Part shown: in pieces, positions 8,838-17,810 of the stretch
Layout of the letters: each line of letters starts with the position of its first letter
Numbering within the stretch: position 1 is the first letter of the stretch
Source: Sporosarcina highlanderae
Lineage (GTDB): Bacteria; Bacillota; Bacilli; Bacillales_A; Planococcaceae
Assembly (NCBI RefSeq): GCF_030433715.1
Contig: NZ_JAROCC010000002.1
Span: 1 to 64,000, forward strand
Reading direction: 5' to 3'
Length of the DNA stretch: 64,000 nucleotides
Position numbers and translations under genes: made by a program
Notes under the pieces: generated by a model
Seen by the model: the letters and a program-made list of their open reading frames with translations, nothing else
What the model was told of the DNA's origin: nothing
The model's database searches: none

Positions 8838-8933
8838 ATCTTTGCAAGCCTCCCAAACTGATTAAGAATCCCTTGTCCCTATTGTACAGAAAAATGCGGA
8901 TGTGGGCATCTATTTACATTTAGGTAAAAAATA

Positions 8934-8972
8934 AAAAACACTCCGGAATCTTAGATCCAGAGTGCTTTTCTA
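8934..8972 (-). terminator. Terminator after ndoA
   Basis: Minus strand: a GCACTC/GAGTGT outer stem with an inner GGATCT/AGATTCC stem, followed by TTTTTTATTTTTT. It separates the toxin-antitoxin operon from rsbR. Confidence 0.8.
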
Positions 8973-8980
8973 TATGTATT

Positions 8981-9331
8981 CTAAAACTTGACTAAACCAA
9001 AACTTATTTCAAGTGCTTCATCTACCTGCTCCATCACTACTTCGTCCAAATGGGTGATTTTATCCGTGAGCCTTGACTTGTCGATTGTGCGGACTTGTTC
9101 GAGCAGGATGACAGAATCCCGCTCGAACCCATAGCGTTCCGCTTTGATTTCTACATGTGTCGGCAATTTAGCCTTCTGGATTTGTGCAGTTATCGCTGCA
9201 ACAATCACTGTAGGGCTAAACCGGTTACCAATGTCATTCTGGATGACAAGCACCGGTCTCGTCCCTCCTTGTTCGGAACCAACGACGGGTGACAGGTCTG
9301 CAAAAAAGACGTCTCCACGTTTTATTGCCAA
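8981..9331 (-). CDS. ndoA: NdoA (EndoA/MazF) type II toxin, mRNA interferase
   Basis: At 116 aa it is the same length as B. subtilis NdoA. It begins [26 protein letters not shown], the conserved PemK/MazF SH3-like barrel, and continues [11 protein letters not shown] and the later [17 protein letters not shown], which contain the usual catalytic Arg/Thr/Ser positions. MazF-type enzymes of this group cleave mRNA at U^ACAU. It lies 4 nt after the antitoxin gene and upstream of the sigB cluster, the normal Bacillales location. Confidence 0.95.
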   Translation of the reverse strand: MAIKRGDVFFADLSPVVGSEQGGTRPVLVIQNDIGNRFSPTVIVAAITAQIQKAKLPTHVEIKAERYGFERDSVILLEQVRTIDKSRLTDKITHLDEVVMEQVDEALEISFGLVKF

Positions 9332-9335
9332 CTTT

Positions 9336-9608
9336 TCATCCTCCGCTTACGAGACGTTCCATCGTACGCTGGGCTTCGAGTTCCGCATGCAAGCATTCTT
9401 TGGCGATTCTAAGGTTGATTTGCGACATTTCAACGTAGCCGACCATCATCGCTTCTCGGATTGTATCCGCTTCGCGACCAGTCACGTACCGCTTTGTTGA
9501 AACATAAACGAATTCTCCACGCTCCGGCTCTTGATGAACGGCCGTATGTTCATTTTCATTTATATTCCTTTTTGGAACCTTTATGATTTTGACATTTTTT
9601 TCGCGCAC
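9336..9608 (-). CDS. ndoAI: NdoAI (EndoAI/MazE-like) antitoxin
   Basis: The C-terminal half matches the EndoAI family: [10 protein letters not shown] and the signature ending ERLVSGG that binds the toxin. The N-terminal third aligns without gaps to the ribbon-helix-helix region of B. subtilis EndoAI, but several helix-A hydrophobic positions are polar ([10 protein letters not shown]). I chose GTG at 9608 (90 aa) because GGAGGT lies 7 nt upstream; the longer frame begins inside that site. I saw no frameshift in the alternative frames. Confidence 0.88.
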   Translation of the reverse strand: MREKNVKIIKVPKRNINENEHTAVHQEPERGEFVYVSTKRYVTGREADTIREAMMVGYVEMSQINLRIAKECLHAELEAQRTMERLVSGG

Positions 9609-9654
9609 TACTAGCACCTCCGACAGACCCCGTTCCCTCGATCGATTCTATTCA

Positions 9655-9682
9655 AGTCTATCTTACCATTGAAGTTCGACAA
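9655..9682 (-). promoter_or_regulatory. Putative sigma-A promoter of ndoAI-ndoA
   Basis: Minus strand TTGTCG (9677-9682), 16-nt spacer, TAGACT (9655-9660), about 45 nt before the chosen ndoAI start. It is a moderate match and the only reasonable one in the gap to alr. Confidence 0.5.
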
Positions 9683-9777
9683 TGAGAAGACAAAGTAGGG
9701 TTTTTATTGACAAGAATCTTCAAATAATGTGGTCATTTGTCGAAAGCCGGAACAGTATCATCTTATCCATGAGAGGT

Positions 9778-10881
9778 TCAATATATTCTTGGTACACGTC
9801 TTGCTATTGTTACTGCGATTTCGTATGGAATCGTTCCGAGGCGGTCCGCCCATTCTTCCATTTTTATTTCTTCATTGCCTTGGCGACCAATCAATGTTAC
9901 TTTCTCGCCGACTGGCATTTCACATGGAAGTTTCACCATGCATTGATCCATGCAAATGGTGCCGACAATCGGCATCCTTTCACCCGCAATGAGAACTTCC
10001 TGGTTTCGGAGTCCACGTTTAAGCCCGTCCGCATAACCAATCGGCAAGGTTCCGATCCATTCACTTTGCTCCGTTTCGTATGCCCCGCCATAGCTGACCC
10101 CACTACCCTTTTCAAGGAACTTCACATAAGCAAGTTCTGTTTCCAATGTGAATGACCTCTTCAAATCGAATGGTAATCTTGTTTCAACATACCGAGATGG
10201 TGGGATTCCGTACATGCCGATGCCAAAACGCACAGCATCAAGCGCATAATCCGGATACAACAAAGCAGCTGCGCTATTCGACGCATGGATATGCTTTGGT
10301 CGTTCTGGGAATGCATCCACCAAATCCATAAAACGATTGAATTGCACTTCCGTCTTTTTGGAATCCTCTTCATCTGCACAGGCAAAATGTGTGAAGGCCC
10401 CTTCAAGACGAATCGCCGTTGTCCCCTTGATCACATCTACAAGATCATTTAATGATTTTTCATCCCTCAGCCCAATCCTACCCATTCCACTATCTATTTT
10501 TACATGCACTTTTAAGGAAAAACCTGAACCGATTTTCAGGATGGCCTCACGTAGCCATTCAGTATCCGAGACAGTAATATGAATCCCTAACACCGCTGCC
10601 TTATCTGCAACCTCCACGGGCGAGGGCCCCATGACAAGTATGTCCGCGGTTATACCCCTATTCCTTAAATCGACAGCCTCTTCCAGCGTGGCGACTGCCA
10701 ACATCATAGCACCGGCGTTAATAGCTGTTTTCGCCACTTCAAACGCGCCATGGCCATAGCCGTCCGCTTTCACGACAGCTATGACCGAGGTGCGGGAAGG
10801 TAAATATTGCTTAAGACTTTTAATATTATCCCTGATTGCCTGTAAATCGATGATTGCCTTTGTCGGACGGTAATTTTCCAT
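9778..10881 (-). CDS. alr: Alanine racemase
   Basis: This 367-aa fold-type III PLP enzyme interconverts L- and D-alanine for peptidoglycan. Lys38 in VVKADGYGHG is the PLP lysine and Tyr264 in GVSYGGAYE is the second catalytic base. The N-terminal TIM barrel and C-terminal beta domain (GTICMDQCMVKLP) are both present, so the protein is full length. It sits between ydcC and ndoAI as in Bacillus, and its product feeds Ddl, encoded at 19193-20257. Confidence 0.97.
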   Translation of the reverse strand: MENYRPTKAIIDLQAIRDNIKSLKQYLPSRTSVIAVVKADGYGHGAFEVAKTAINAGAMMLAVATLEEAVDLRNRGITADILVMGPSPVEVADKAAVLGIHITVSDTEWLREAILKIGSGFSLKVHVKIDSGMGRIGLRDEKSLNDLVDVIKGTTAIRLEGAFTHFACADEEDSKKTEVQFNRFMDLVDAFPERPKHIHASNSAAALLYPDYALDAVRFGIGMYGIPPSRYVETRLPFDLKRSFTLETELAYVKFLEKGSGVSYGGAYETEQSEWIGTLPIGYADGLKRGLRNQEVLIAGERMPIVGTICMDQCMVKLPCEMPVGEKVTLIGRQGNEEIKMEEWADRLGTIPYEIAVTIARRVPRIY

Positions 10882-10951
10882 AGTGACCCCTCGATTGTAG
10901 GTTAATGTTTCTATCTATTATCAATCTGCAGGCCACCTCCGTCAATTAAAC

Positions 10952-11953
10952 TTATTTGCTATTTTCCGGATGCATAGATGAAGCAACCGTTATCAATTCA
11001 TCCGCTGTCAATGTGGATGAGGCTACGAAAAATGCCACTCCATTTTGTTCCCAACGGATTGAGTTTTCCGTTAAAGCGGCAACTGCGAAACCAAGGTCCA
11101 CCGGATCCCCTTCGACTGATACCGCTACAAGATCGTTAGGGGCAGATGCCGGTTCTTGGATAACGACAAACTCCTTATCTCCGCCTCCATACGTCATGAA
11201 TGTTCTCGTACCATTTTCGACCTCTACTGATTCCTCTTCAAGAACAGTTCCGTTCCAGTCAAGGTTCGGGTAGTACTTCATGCCTGTTTTTCCATCTCCC
11301 GTTGACTGTGGTTTTTTCTCAGATTTAATTTCTTCCATGTCGACCTGATAGTCCGACGCTTTATGCTCAACACCAAGTGTTATCTTTTTAAATGTCACAC
11401 GGATTTTTTCATCCTTGTTATCATCCATTACAGACACAAACTTTGGAAGTAAGGTTTTCTTATCAATGTGAATCTGTTGAAGCGGTAAAACCTTCTTATG
11501 ATTATTCCTGGAGGCCGTTTCGAATATATACGTCTTATCCTTCTCTTCCATCGTTGCGTTCTTATCCGCTTTAATGTCATCGGATAATGTGCCGATTAAA
11601 TACGGCATGCTGTTTTGTGTCGGCCAATCACTTTGGAATTTATATGTTTTTCCAAGAGACGGCGTAATAACAAATACACCTTCTTCATTTCTGACGATCA
11701 TTTGTGATTCCGAGCTGCCCGCTTGCGTTACATTGACTTTGTAAAAGTCGGGCTTCGTATGCCAAACGACAACATCATACATCCGCGGCTCGGAGCCCGT
11801 CTTTATTTCCATCGTCGCCTCCAATTCGTACCCTTTTGCCTCGTTCCACTTACCACTAAGCTTTTTCATGACGTCCTCTTTCGATGGTGATCCACATGCT
11901 GCAAGAAGTACCATGACTGCAACTAGCATTAAAACAAAAATTCGGCTACGCAT
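10952..11953 (-). CDS. ydcC: LolA-like lipoprotein, YdcC family
   Basis: At 333 aa it has a lipoprotein signal peptide with LLAAC at residues 16-20, so Cys20 would be lipidated and the protein anchored outside the membrane. The mature part resembles the LolA/LolB fold: an early beta-rich KGYELEATMEIKTG segment, then VVVWHTKPDFYKVNV. Its location before alr matches B. subtilis ydcC, reported as linked to sporulation; its biochemical role is not known. AAAGGATG precedes the ATG. Confidence 0.88.
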   Translation of the reverse strand: MRSRIFVLMLVAVMVLLAACGSPSKEDVMKKLSGKWNEAKGYELEATMEIKTGSEPRMYDVVVWHTKPDFYKVNVTQAGSSESQMIVRNEEGVFVITPSLGKTYKFQSDWPTQNSMPYLIGTLSDDIKADKNATMEEKDKTYIFETASRNNHKKVLPLQQIHIDKKTLLPKFVSVMDDNKDEKIRVTFKKITLGVEHKASDYQVDMEEIKSEKKPQSTGDGKTGMKYYPNLDWNGTVLEEESVEVENGTRTFMTYGGGDKEFVVIQEPASAPNDLVAVSVEGDPVDLGFAVAALTENSIRWEQNGVAFFVASSTLTADELITVASSMHPENSK

Positions 11954-12039
11954 TCAGTTCATCCTTTCTCATTTCAATCGGGTAGGTCATCTTATGAGAG
12001 TGGACAGTCATTTATGCGAGCTTGTTCAATTTGTATTTA

Positions 12040-12396
12040 TTATTTCACTAAAACAACCTGCGCAGCTGCTACTGTTTGCGTATGTGTTATTGACACGAAT
12101 CCTGCCACTTCCATATCTTTGAAGTATAAAATCGGCTTTCCGGACGGTGCCGGCAATATTTCTATCTGTTCAAATCGGCACTCTTTCCCAATCCCCGTTC
12201 CCCTCGCTTTGGCAAATGCCTCTTTTGCCGCAAAACGTCCTGCTAAAAACTCAGTTCGCCGGTGAGCCGTTTGTAACGTTGCATATATTTCTTGTTCACG
12301 AGCGGATAGGATCCTTAATCGGAATTTATCCGATGCGGTGTCCAGTCTAAAGATCCGATCTAATTCCACGATATCCAAACCGATTCCTTCTATCAT
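12040..12396 (-). CDS. acpS: Holo-[acyl-carrier-protein] synthase
   Basis: AcpS transfers 4'-phosphopantetheine from CoA to acyl carrier protein. The protein starts MIEGIGLDIVELDRI with the metal-binding Asp8 of the family, and has FAAKEAFAKARGTGIG with the second metal-binding Glu. I use the ATG at 12396 (118 aa, normal for AcpS) with AAAGGGG upstream; the frame stays open to 12519, but the extra 41 residues are unlike AcpS and run through the divergent rhomboid promoter. Confidence 0.95.
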   Translation of the reverse strand: MIEGIGLDIVELDRIFRLDTASDKFRLRILSAREQEIYATLQTAHRRTEFLAGRFAAKEAFAKARGTGIGKECRFEQIEILPAPSGKPILYFKDMEVAGFVSITHTQTVAAAQVVLVK

Positions 12397-12437
12397 GTAT
12401 CTATCCCCTTTCAAGGTAAGTTTTTGGTACTTCAGAC

Positions 12438-12466
12438 TTCTTATCCGATTGCAAACTATGTATAAT
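12438..12466 (+). promoter_or_regulatory. Putative sigma-A promoter of the rhomboid gene
   Basis: TTCTTA (12438-12443), 17-nt spacer, perfect TATAAT (12461-12466), then AAGGTGA before the ATG at 12490. The -35 is weak. Confidence 0.5.
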
Positions 12467-12489
12467 GAATCCAAAGGTAAGGTGAAAAA

Positions 12490-13092
12490 ATGTTTATCAG
12501 AACAGAAAGTTTTTCCCAATATATTCGTCTATATCCATTTGTAACTGCATTGTTAGCAATTAACATCCTTGTTTTCATCGTAACTGGTTTGCCGATACAA
12601 GCGAGCCGGGAGTTGTATTATTCAGGTGTCGGCGTCAACTATTTGATTTCCGATGGTGAATGGTGGCGGCTCATTACGCCGATGTTTTTACATGTCGGAC
12701 TCATGCATCTTCTATTTAATATGTTTTCGTTGTTCATCTTCGGTCCCGAACTTGAACGGGTAGCGGGAAAGATGAGATTCTTGACGATTTACCTTCTCTC
12801 GGGGCTTTTCGCAAATGTTGCCTCATTCTTCCTTGGCGGATGGGATTTCTCCCATGTCGGGGCGAGTGGCGCGATTTTCGGCATTTTCGGTGCATTCGGA
12901 GCCCTTGTGCATTATACGAAAAAGGCATTCCCTCAATTACGCCAAATCATTTTGCCGATTATCGTTATTAGCATTATCATGACCTTCCTTCAACCCGGCG
13001 TCAATGTCATCGGCCATATTGCGGGTCTAATTGTCGGGTTCATAATCGGGTTGAGTTACTTCCATCCGAAGAGAATTATTAGCTGGAGATAA
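12490..13092 (+). CDS. Rhomboid family intramembrane serine protease
   Basis: This 200-aa protein has six predicted membrane helices. The catalytic dyad is Ser126 in GASGAIFG and His176 in VIGHIAG. The HxxxxHxxxN element (H68, H73, N77) in LHVGLMHLLFNM is also present. Rhomboids cleave membrane proteins within or near transmembrane helices; the substrate here is unknown. It corresponds to B. subtilis ydcA, divergent from acpS and convergent with ydbT. Confidence 0.93.
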   Translation: MFIRTESFSQYIRLYPFVTALLAINILVFIVTGLPIQASRELYYSGVGVNYLISDGEWWRLITPMFLHVGLMHLLFNMFSLFIFGPELERVAGKMRFLTIYLLSGLFANVASFFLGGWDFSHVGASGAIFGIFGAFGALVHYTKKAFPQLRQIILPIIVISIIMTFLQPGVNVIGHIAGLIVGFIIGLSYFHPKRIISWR

Positions 13093-13097
13093 TATAT

Positions 13098-13139
13098 AAA
13101 CAGGTGAAGGGGATGTTAATAGCCCCTTCACCTGTTTTA
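13098..13139. terminator. Bidirectional terminator, rhomboid / ydbT
   Basis: A perfect 15-bp stem (13098-13112 with 13123-13137, AAACAGGTGAAGGGG and complement) sits between two convergent genes, with T-rich flanks on both strands. Confidence 0.92.
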
Positions 13140-14678
13140 TTAGTTTATAATCTCTTTATCCACAATCACTTCACTTGTCTTCTTACCCTTCTCGTACCAA
13201 TCCAAAATCATCTCTGCATCCTCAACATCCATGTGCTGAACAGTGGCCTGGTAGCTGCCCATGCCGGATTTGACATTAACTAAAATAGTCGCGACCCCTT
13301 TACGTCGATGGAAGTAGCTTTGTTTCATCTCCATTGACTGTATCCTTTTTTTCATCGTGTAGGCTGTCTGCAAGCTAAACGTTCTGAAACGCATAATCAG
13401 TTGATGATCAACAATTTCATATGCCGCGGAACGATGTTGCCATATACCGTACGCTACGATGACAGGTATGATAGCGAGTGAAAATAGTCCATAAGGGAAA
13501 AAGAAATAAATTAGTGCCCCGATTACAGGCAACATCCACACGAAATCGATACGGTAATAATAAGGACGTCCTTTTGATGTCGGCTTTTTTGAGGGTTCTT
13601 CTAAATATAATTCAGGGAATATTTCGCTTAAATATGTTTCCACTTCACTTCTTTTGACGAGTGGGAATAAATTAATCCTAGAGCTTTCTCCAACTCCCCC
13701 ACCCGCACTATGGATTTTCACGGAAACATAACCGAATACTTTCCGGAATGGGTTTTCGATGAGAACTACGCTTTGGATCCGTTTCAACGGGACGGTCACC
13801 CTTTTCTTCTCGAGTAACCCTCTTGTAATGATGATATCTTCCTTGTCCAAGGAAACTGTAAAATTATAATGGGAAAGGAAGGTCATCCCTACGGATAAAA
13901 TCCAAACACCTAACAATCCAAGAAACACTGCTATCGCGACGATTAATACACCAAATTTGATAAATGCGGAAATCTCCTCATACATCCATTCAAACGGTAT
14001 TAGATCCGCGAATTGGGACATAAAGATGGCGACCCCCGATAGAATGACCCCTATACCGCCTGATGTCGTTGCGAGTATCAATAAATCTTTTGTCGACATC
14101 GAGAAGATCTTTCGCACTGAAACCGTCTCTTCAACCGGAACTTCCCAACTGTCATCAGCAAGAAGAGTCACTTCCCCTTCAACAACCGGTTTTTCCTTTT
14201 TCCGTTTTTTTGCCTCTGCAAGCTCGATTTTAATACGTTCAGCAGCTACCTTCGTAATGGCAGTCAATTCACCTTCCGCCTTCTTCATCGAGGAGCCACC
14301 TGCTGTTTCCACCTTCACCTTGACAAGTCCAAACGGTCTGTGGAAAATCCCTTCAGTATAATCAAGGCTTTGAATTCTATCAAAAGGAATATAACGTTTC
14401 TTTTTGACGAACAAACCCGATTCAATCCGAAGCTCGTCATCTTCGAACCAATACTCGAACCGTTTCCACTTAATAATTCCGCTTACGAATAAACTTATGA
14501 TCAATACTCCAAAGATGATAAAAGACAAATACTCAAAATACCACGGTCCCGTTCCGCCGCCTTTCCAGCCATTCGCAAATACCAGGACGACGAGGGGAAG
14601 AATTGCCTCTTTCATTGTTTTTAACATTTCAATAATAGCAGTTATCCAATGTAATTTATAACGTTGTTGTTCAGACAT
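13140..14678 (-). CDS. ydbT: PH-domain membrane protein, YdbT family
   Basis: This 512-aa membrane protein has pairs of transmembrane helices alternating with bacterial PH-like (bPH2) domains, visible as repeated cores such as IPFDRIQSLDYTEG, VPLKRIQSVVLIEN and TMKKRIQSMEMKQ. The start at 14678 overlaps the ydbS stop (ATGTCTGA) and has GGTGG upstream; the longer frame to 14726 lies inside ydbS. In Bacillus, YdbS and YdbT are encoded together and have been linked to resistance to some bacteriocins. Biochemical function is unproven. Confidence 0.88.
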   Translation of the reverse strand: MSEQQRYKLHWITAIIEMLKTMKEAILPLVVLVFANGWKGGGTGPWYFEYLSFIIFGVLIISLFVSGIIKWKRFEYWFEDDELRIESGLFVKKKRYIPFDRIQSLDYTEGIFHRPFGLVKVKVETAGGSSMKKAEGELTAITKVAAERIKIELAEAKKRKKEKPVVEGEVTLLADDSWEVPVEETVSVRKIFSMSTKDLLILATTSGGIGVILSGVAIFMSQFADLIPFEWMYEEISAFIKFGVLIVAIAVFLGLLGVWILSVGMTFLSHYNFTVSLDKEDIIITRGLLEKKRVTVPLKRIQSVVLIENPFRKVFGYVSVKIHSAGGGVGESSRINLFPLVKRSEVETYLSEIFPELYLEEPSKKPTSKGRPYYYRIDFVWMLPVIGALIYFFFPYGLFSLAIIPVIVAYGIWQHRSAAYEIVDHQLIMRFRTFSLQTAYTMKKRIQSMEMKQSYFHRRKGVATILVNVKSGMGSYQATVQHMDVEDAEMILDWYEKGKKTSEVIVDKEIIN

Positions 14679-15150
14679 CGTCTTCCGCCACCCTTGCAAG
14701 TACCGAAATCCTTCCACGTAGTTCATCCGCTTCCGCCATTATCAATGCAGGAATTGTATGAACTGTGGCAGCTGTAGAAATCGAGATTTCCGCCAGCCCA
14801 TATTTCCTTAGAATAGGTCCTTGTGATGTATCGACATGCTGGACCCGCACCATCGGGATCAACGTTCGTTTCACGATGAATATCCCATGTTGCAACTCAA
14901 TTTCAGAGTCCCTCACCTCATAACGCCACCGCATCCATCGGACTTTCGGGAATAAAATAATAAGTAAATAACCGATTATCAAAAGAAACACGGTTTCAAC
15001 AGCATAAATCCACCAAGGCCCCTCCAAAAAATAGGTCAGCACTCCGCCGCCAATTGCTAACACCGCAAGGATAATCGTTTGAATCAAGCCATACAATCTC
15101 CATACTTTCAAACCTTTTTTAGAAATCCTATTTGCCGGTTGTGATCTCAT
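14671..15150 (-). CDS. ydbS: PH-domain membrane protein, YdbS family
   Basis: This 159-aa protein has two transmembrane helices near residues 20-60 followed by one bPH2 domain (VRDSEIELQHGIFIVKRTLI, then VRVQHVDTSQGPILRKYG). It is the small partner of YdbT and overlaps it by 8 nt, suggesting a complex made in fixed ratio. It follows cshA on the same strand after a terminator. Confidence 0.88.
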   Translation of the reverse strand: MRSQPANRISKKGLKVWRLYGLIQTIILAVLAIGGGVLTYFLEGPWWIYAVETVFLLIIGYLLIILFPKVRWMRWRYEVRDSEIELQHGIFIVKRTLIPMVRVQHVDTSQGPILRKYGLAEISISTAATVHTIPALIMAEADELRGRISVLARVAEDDV

Positions 15151-15215
15151 TCCCCTACCACCTCTTTCTATCTTCCTATTTTATACGTTTAGCCTACAAA
15201 AATGTTTCACTAAAA

Positions 15216-15258
15216 GAAAAAACCTCCGAAGATGATGTCTCATCAACGGAGGTTTTAT
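15216..15258 (-). terminator. Terminator after cshA
   Basis: AAAACCTCCG (15219-15228) pairs with CGGAGGTTTT (15247-15256) and, on the minus strand, is followed by a T-rich run. It ends cshA transcription before ydbS. Confidence 0.88.
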
Positions 15259-15260
15259 GA

Positions 15261-16751
15261 TTATCTTTCTGTTCTGCCGCCTTTTGAACGGTCTCTGCGA
15301 CCATCGCGGTCACGGCTGCTACGGCGTGAACCACCGCCACCGCTTCCATATCCACGACCGCCACCGAAGGAACGTCCGCCGCCACGGCTGCCTTTAAAGC
15401 CGCCACGGTCACGGGATTGCGTTTTGCGATTAGGCAATGGACGCTCTTCCGTAATTTTTACCGGAGTATCATCTGGTTCTTTCGTTAATGATCTAATTGC
15501 AGCTGCAACGATTTCTTTCGCATCAAACTTCTCAAGAAGTTCTGAAGCCAATGGCAAGTAGTCATTTAAATTGTTTTTCGCAATAAGCTCTTCCAATTGT
15601 TCCACAGCAAGGCGTTGCTGACCGATCAATGCTTCGTCTTCTGTCGGCGGCTGAAGTGGAGTCATCCGCTTCTTAGTCGTTTCTTCAACGACACGGAGGT
15701 AACCCATTTCGCGCGGAGTTACAAATGTGACTGCCATACCGCTTTTGCCCGCACGACCTGTACGGCCGATACGGTGAACATAGCTTTCCGGATCTTGTGG
15801 AATATCGAAGTTGTATACATGCGTTACGCCTGAAATGTCCAATCCACGAGCTGCCACATCTGTTGCAACAAGGATATCGATTTTATTATCTTTGAATTGG
15901 CGAAGAACCGACATACGCTTCGCTTGCGTCAAATCTCCGTGGATCCCTTCAGCAAGGTAACCGCGGATGCTTAATGCGTGCGAAAGCTCATCAACACGGC
16001 GCTTCGTGCGTCCGAAGATGATTGCAAGTTCAGGTTGGTGAACGTTCAACAAACGTGAAAGGACATCGAACTTTTCCCTTTCTTGCGCTTTTACGAAGAA
16101 CTGGTCAATGTTTTCGACTGTCATTTCCTTCGATTTGATTTTCACGATTTCCGGCTCTTTCATGAATGTTTCTGCAATCTTGCGGATTGCAGGAGGCATT
16201 GTAGCCGAGAAAAGAAGTGTCTGGCGTTCTGCTGGAACAGCTTCCAAAATTGTATTGATATCTTCGATGAAGCCCATGTTCAACATTTCATCCGCTTCGT
16301 CAAGGACAAGCGTCTGTACGTTGTTCAATTTCAATGTTCTACGGTTGATATGGTCAAGGATTCGTCCCGGAGTTCCGACAATAATTTGTGGATTGTTGCG
16401 TAAAGCTCGAATTTGTCGTCCGATTTCTTGGCCGCCGTACACAGTCAAAACACGCGCGCGTTTTCCATAACCGATTTTATAGATTTCTTCGGATACTTGG
16501 ATTGCCAATTCACGTGTAGGTGCGATAACAAGGGCTTGCACTGATGGGTTGTTCACATCGATCTTTTCGATGATTGGAATCCCGAATGCAGCTGTCTTAC
16601 CAGTACCTGTCTGCGCTTGACCGATTACATCACGGCCTTCCATGCCGTATGTGATCGTACCTTCTTGAATCGGTGTTGCTTCTTCAAATCCCATGCGCAG
16701 CAATGCATTTTGTGTGGATTCACTGATGTTAAGTTCTGAAAATTTCGTCAA
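15261..16751 (-). CDS. cshA: DEAD-box ATP-dependent RNA helicase CshA
   Basis: This is a 496-aa helicase with all core motifs: Q motif, [21 protein letters not shown], and [11 protein letters not shown]. An RGG/Gly-rich tail (last about 60 residues) binds RNA. CshA unwinds structured mRNA, joins the degradosome and supports growth in the cold. The TTG at 16751 lies 9 nt after AAAGGAG; the upstream in-frame TTG at 16760 would directly abut that site. A long untranslated leader precedes it. Confidence 0.95.
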   Translation of the reverse strand: MTKFSELNISESTQNALLRMGFEEATPIQEGTITYGMEGRDVIGQAQTGTGKTAAFGIPIIEKIDVNNPSVQALVIAPTRELAIQVSEEIYKIGYGKRARVLTVYGGQEIGRQIRALRNNPQIIVGTPGRILDHINRRTLKLNNVQTLVLDEADEMLNMGFIEDINTILEAVPAERQTLLFSATMPPAIRKIAETFMKEPEIVKIKSKEMTVENIDQFFVKAQEREKFDVLSRLLNVHQPELAIIFGRTKRRVDELSHALSIRGYLAEGIHGDLTQAKRMSVLRQFKDNKIDILVATDVAARGLDISGVTHVYNFDIPQDPESYVHRIGRTGRAGKSGMAVTFVTPREMGYLRVVEETTKKRMTPLQPPTEDEALIGQQRLAVEQLEELIAKNNLNDYLPLASELLEKFDAKEIVAAAIRSLTKEPDDTPVKITEERPLPNRKTQSRDRGGFKGSRGGGRSFGGGRGYGSGGGGSRRSSRDRDGRRDRSKGGRTER

Positions 16752-17105
16752 ACTTCTCAATCTCCTTTGATTTCTTCATTTAGCAATTGGTTACATTTGC
16801 AAATGAAAGCACGGCAAATTCGAGCCTTAAACTTCTATGGGAACGTTTCCGATATTTTTGATTCTCTGTAGTGGGCAAAAGTTCAAAGGGGCTTGAACTT
16901 CATAAATTTCAGAGGCAATAGTGAAAAGGAAAGCTGGTCTTTGCCGGTCGGTTTATTTGAAATGAGGCAAGTGACTATAAACCGTTTTATTCAAAAAAAA
17001 GTACTCTTCGCCACCGGAAGAGTCACGTGTAAATGTATCCAATACTCATAGTAGTTTATCACGGTCGTGCTTTATCCGCAATCATTCCGCATTATAAAGT
17101 AATAA
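16752..17105. other. 354-nt gap: cshA leader and the est terminator
   Basis: No ORF is credible here. The right end holds the terminator of the ddl-murF-est operon (16993-17023). The remaining 240 nt lie upstream of cshA and contain one hairpin (AAGTTCAA at 16879-16886 with TTGAACTT at 16893-16900, loop of 6). I could not place a convincing promoter. A structured, possibly temperature-responsive cshA leader is possible but not shown. Confidence 0.5.
16993..17023 (-). terminator. Terminator of the ddl-murF-est operon
   Basis: Minus strand: ACTCTTC/GAAGAGT stem (17017-17023 with 17003-17009) followed by AC and an eight-T run (16993-17000). Confidence 0.85.
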
Positions 17106-17810
17106 TCAGATTTCGCACTGGCCTTTTCTCATGAATTCATAAACGTGTGGAAACCATTCAAGATAATCATCACTGTAGCAAATATGGTGCTTCCCTTTTT
17201 CAGAAACGATCAATTGCTTTTGTACAGAGCCAAGGGAACGCAATAAATGCTCACCCGTCGAAAACGGGACAATTCCGTCTCTTTTCCCTTGCACAACACA
17301 AACGGGAGTAGTGATTTTACCGTAATACGGCTCCACCATTTTGACGACACGTAAAAATTCCTTCGTTGCATGCAATGGTGTATTCCGTAATTTATATTCA
17401 TACAAATGGTAAAACGTGTTCGGTGGATAGTTTTTTGTCACCGACTCTGACAACATGACCGCCATATCTTCAAGTAGGATTCGCGGACTGATGTACTTGG
17501 CTGCAGCACTCAGCAGTACAAGCTTATCGATCGGGTAGCGAAGCGCTAAATACAGTGCAATGATACCGCCCATCGAAAAGCCGACAACAATGACTCGGTC
17601 AACCTCTTTCCTCAATCGATTCAGGCCAAGCTCAGCCTCCATCATCCACGCTTCCGCCGATGCTTTGCCCAAATCCATCGGGAAGTCATGCCCTGGCAAC
17701 ACCGGAATCTGAATGGTCCAGTCTGTCCTCTCCTTCAAATAGTCGATGAGAGGACGGACTTCAAAAGGACCTCCAGTGAACCCGTGGAGAAATAATACAC
17801 CCGTTTTCAC
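17106..17810 (-). CDS. est: Alpha/beta-hydrolase, carboxylesterase Est30-like
   Basis: This 234-aa single-domain serine hydrolase has the oxyanion HGFTGGPFE motif, nucleophile Ser79 in GFSMGG, Asp178 in QGKRDGIVP and the catalytic His near 208 in GKHHICYSDD. The compact size and motifs match Bacillus/Geobacillus carboxylesterase Est30, which acts on short-chain esters or monoglycerides. The GTG start overlaps the murF stop by 4 nt (GTGA), so it is translationally coupled to murF, an unexpected operon partner for an esterase. Confidence 0.88.
   Translation of the reverse strand: MKTGVLFLHGFTGGPFEVRPLIDYLKERTDWTIQIPVLPGHDFPMDLGKASAEAWMMEAELGLNRLRKEVDRVIVVGFSMGGIIALYLALRYPIDKLVLLSAAAKYISPRILLEDMAVMLSESVTKNYPPNTFYHLYEYKLRNTPLHATKEFLRVVKMVEPYYGKITTPVCVVQGKRDGIVPFSTGEHLLRSLGSVQKQLIVSEKGKHHICYSDDYLEWFPHVYEFMRKGQCEI

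Noticed and set aside
9336..9608. Frameshift in the ndoAI N terminus
   Set aside because: Alternative frames meet stops quickly and the existing frame aligns to EndoAI without gaps; divergence fits better than a frameshift.
9682..10155. 157-codon plus-strand frame opposite alr
   Set aside because: Antisense to a complete alanine racemase with all catalytic residues; no start signal.
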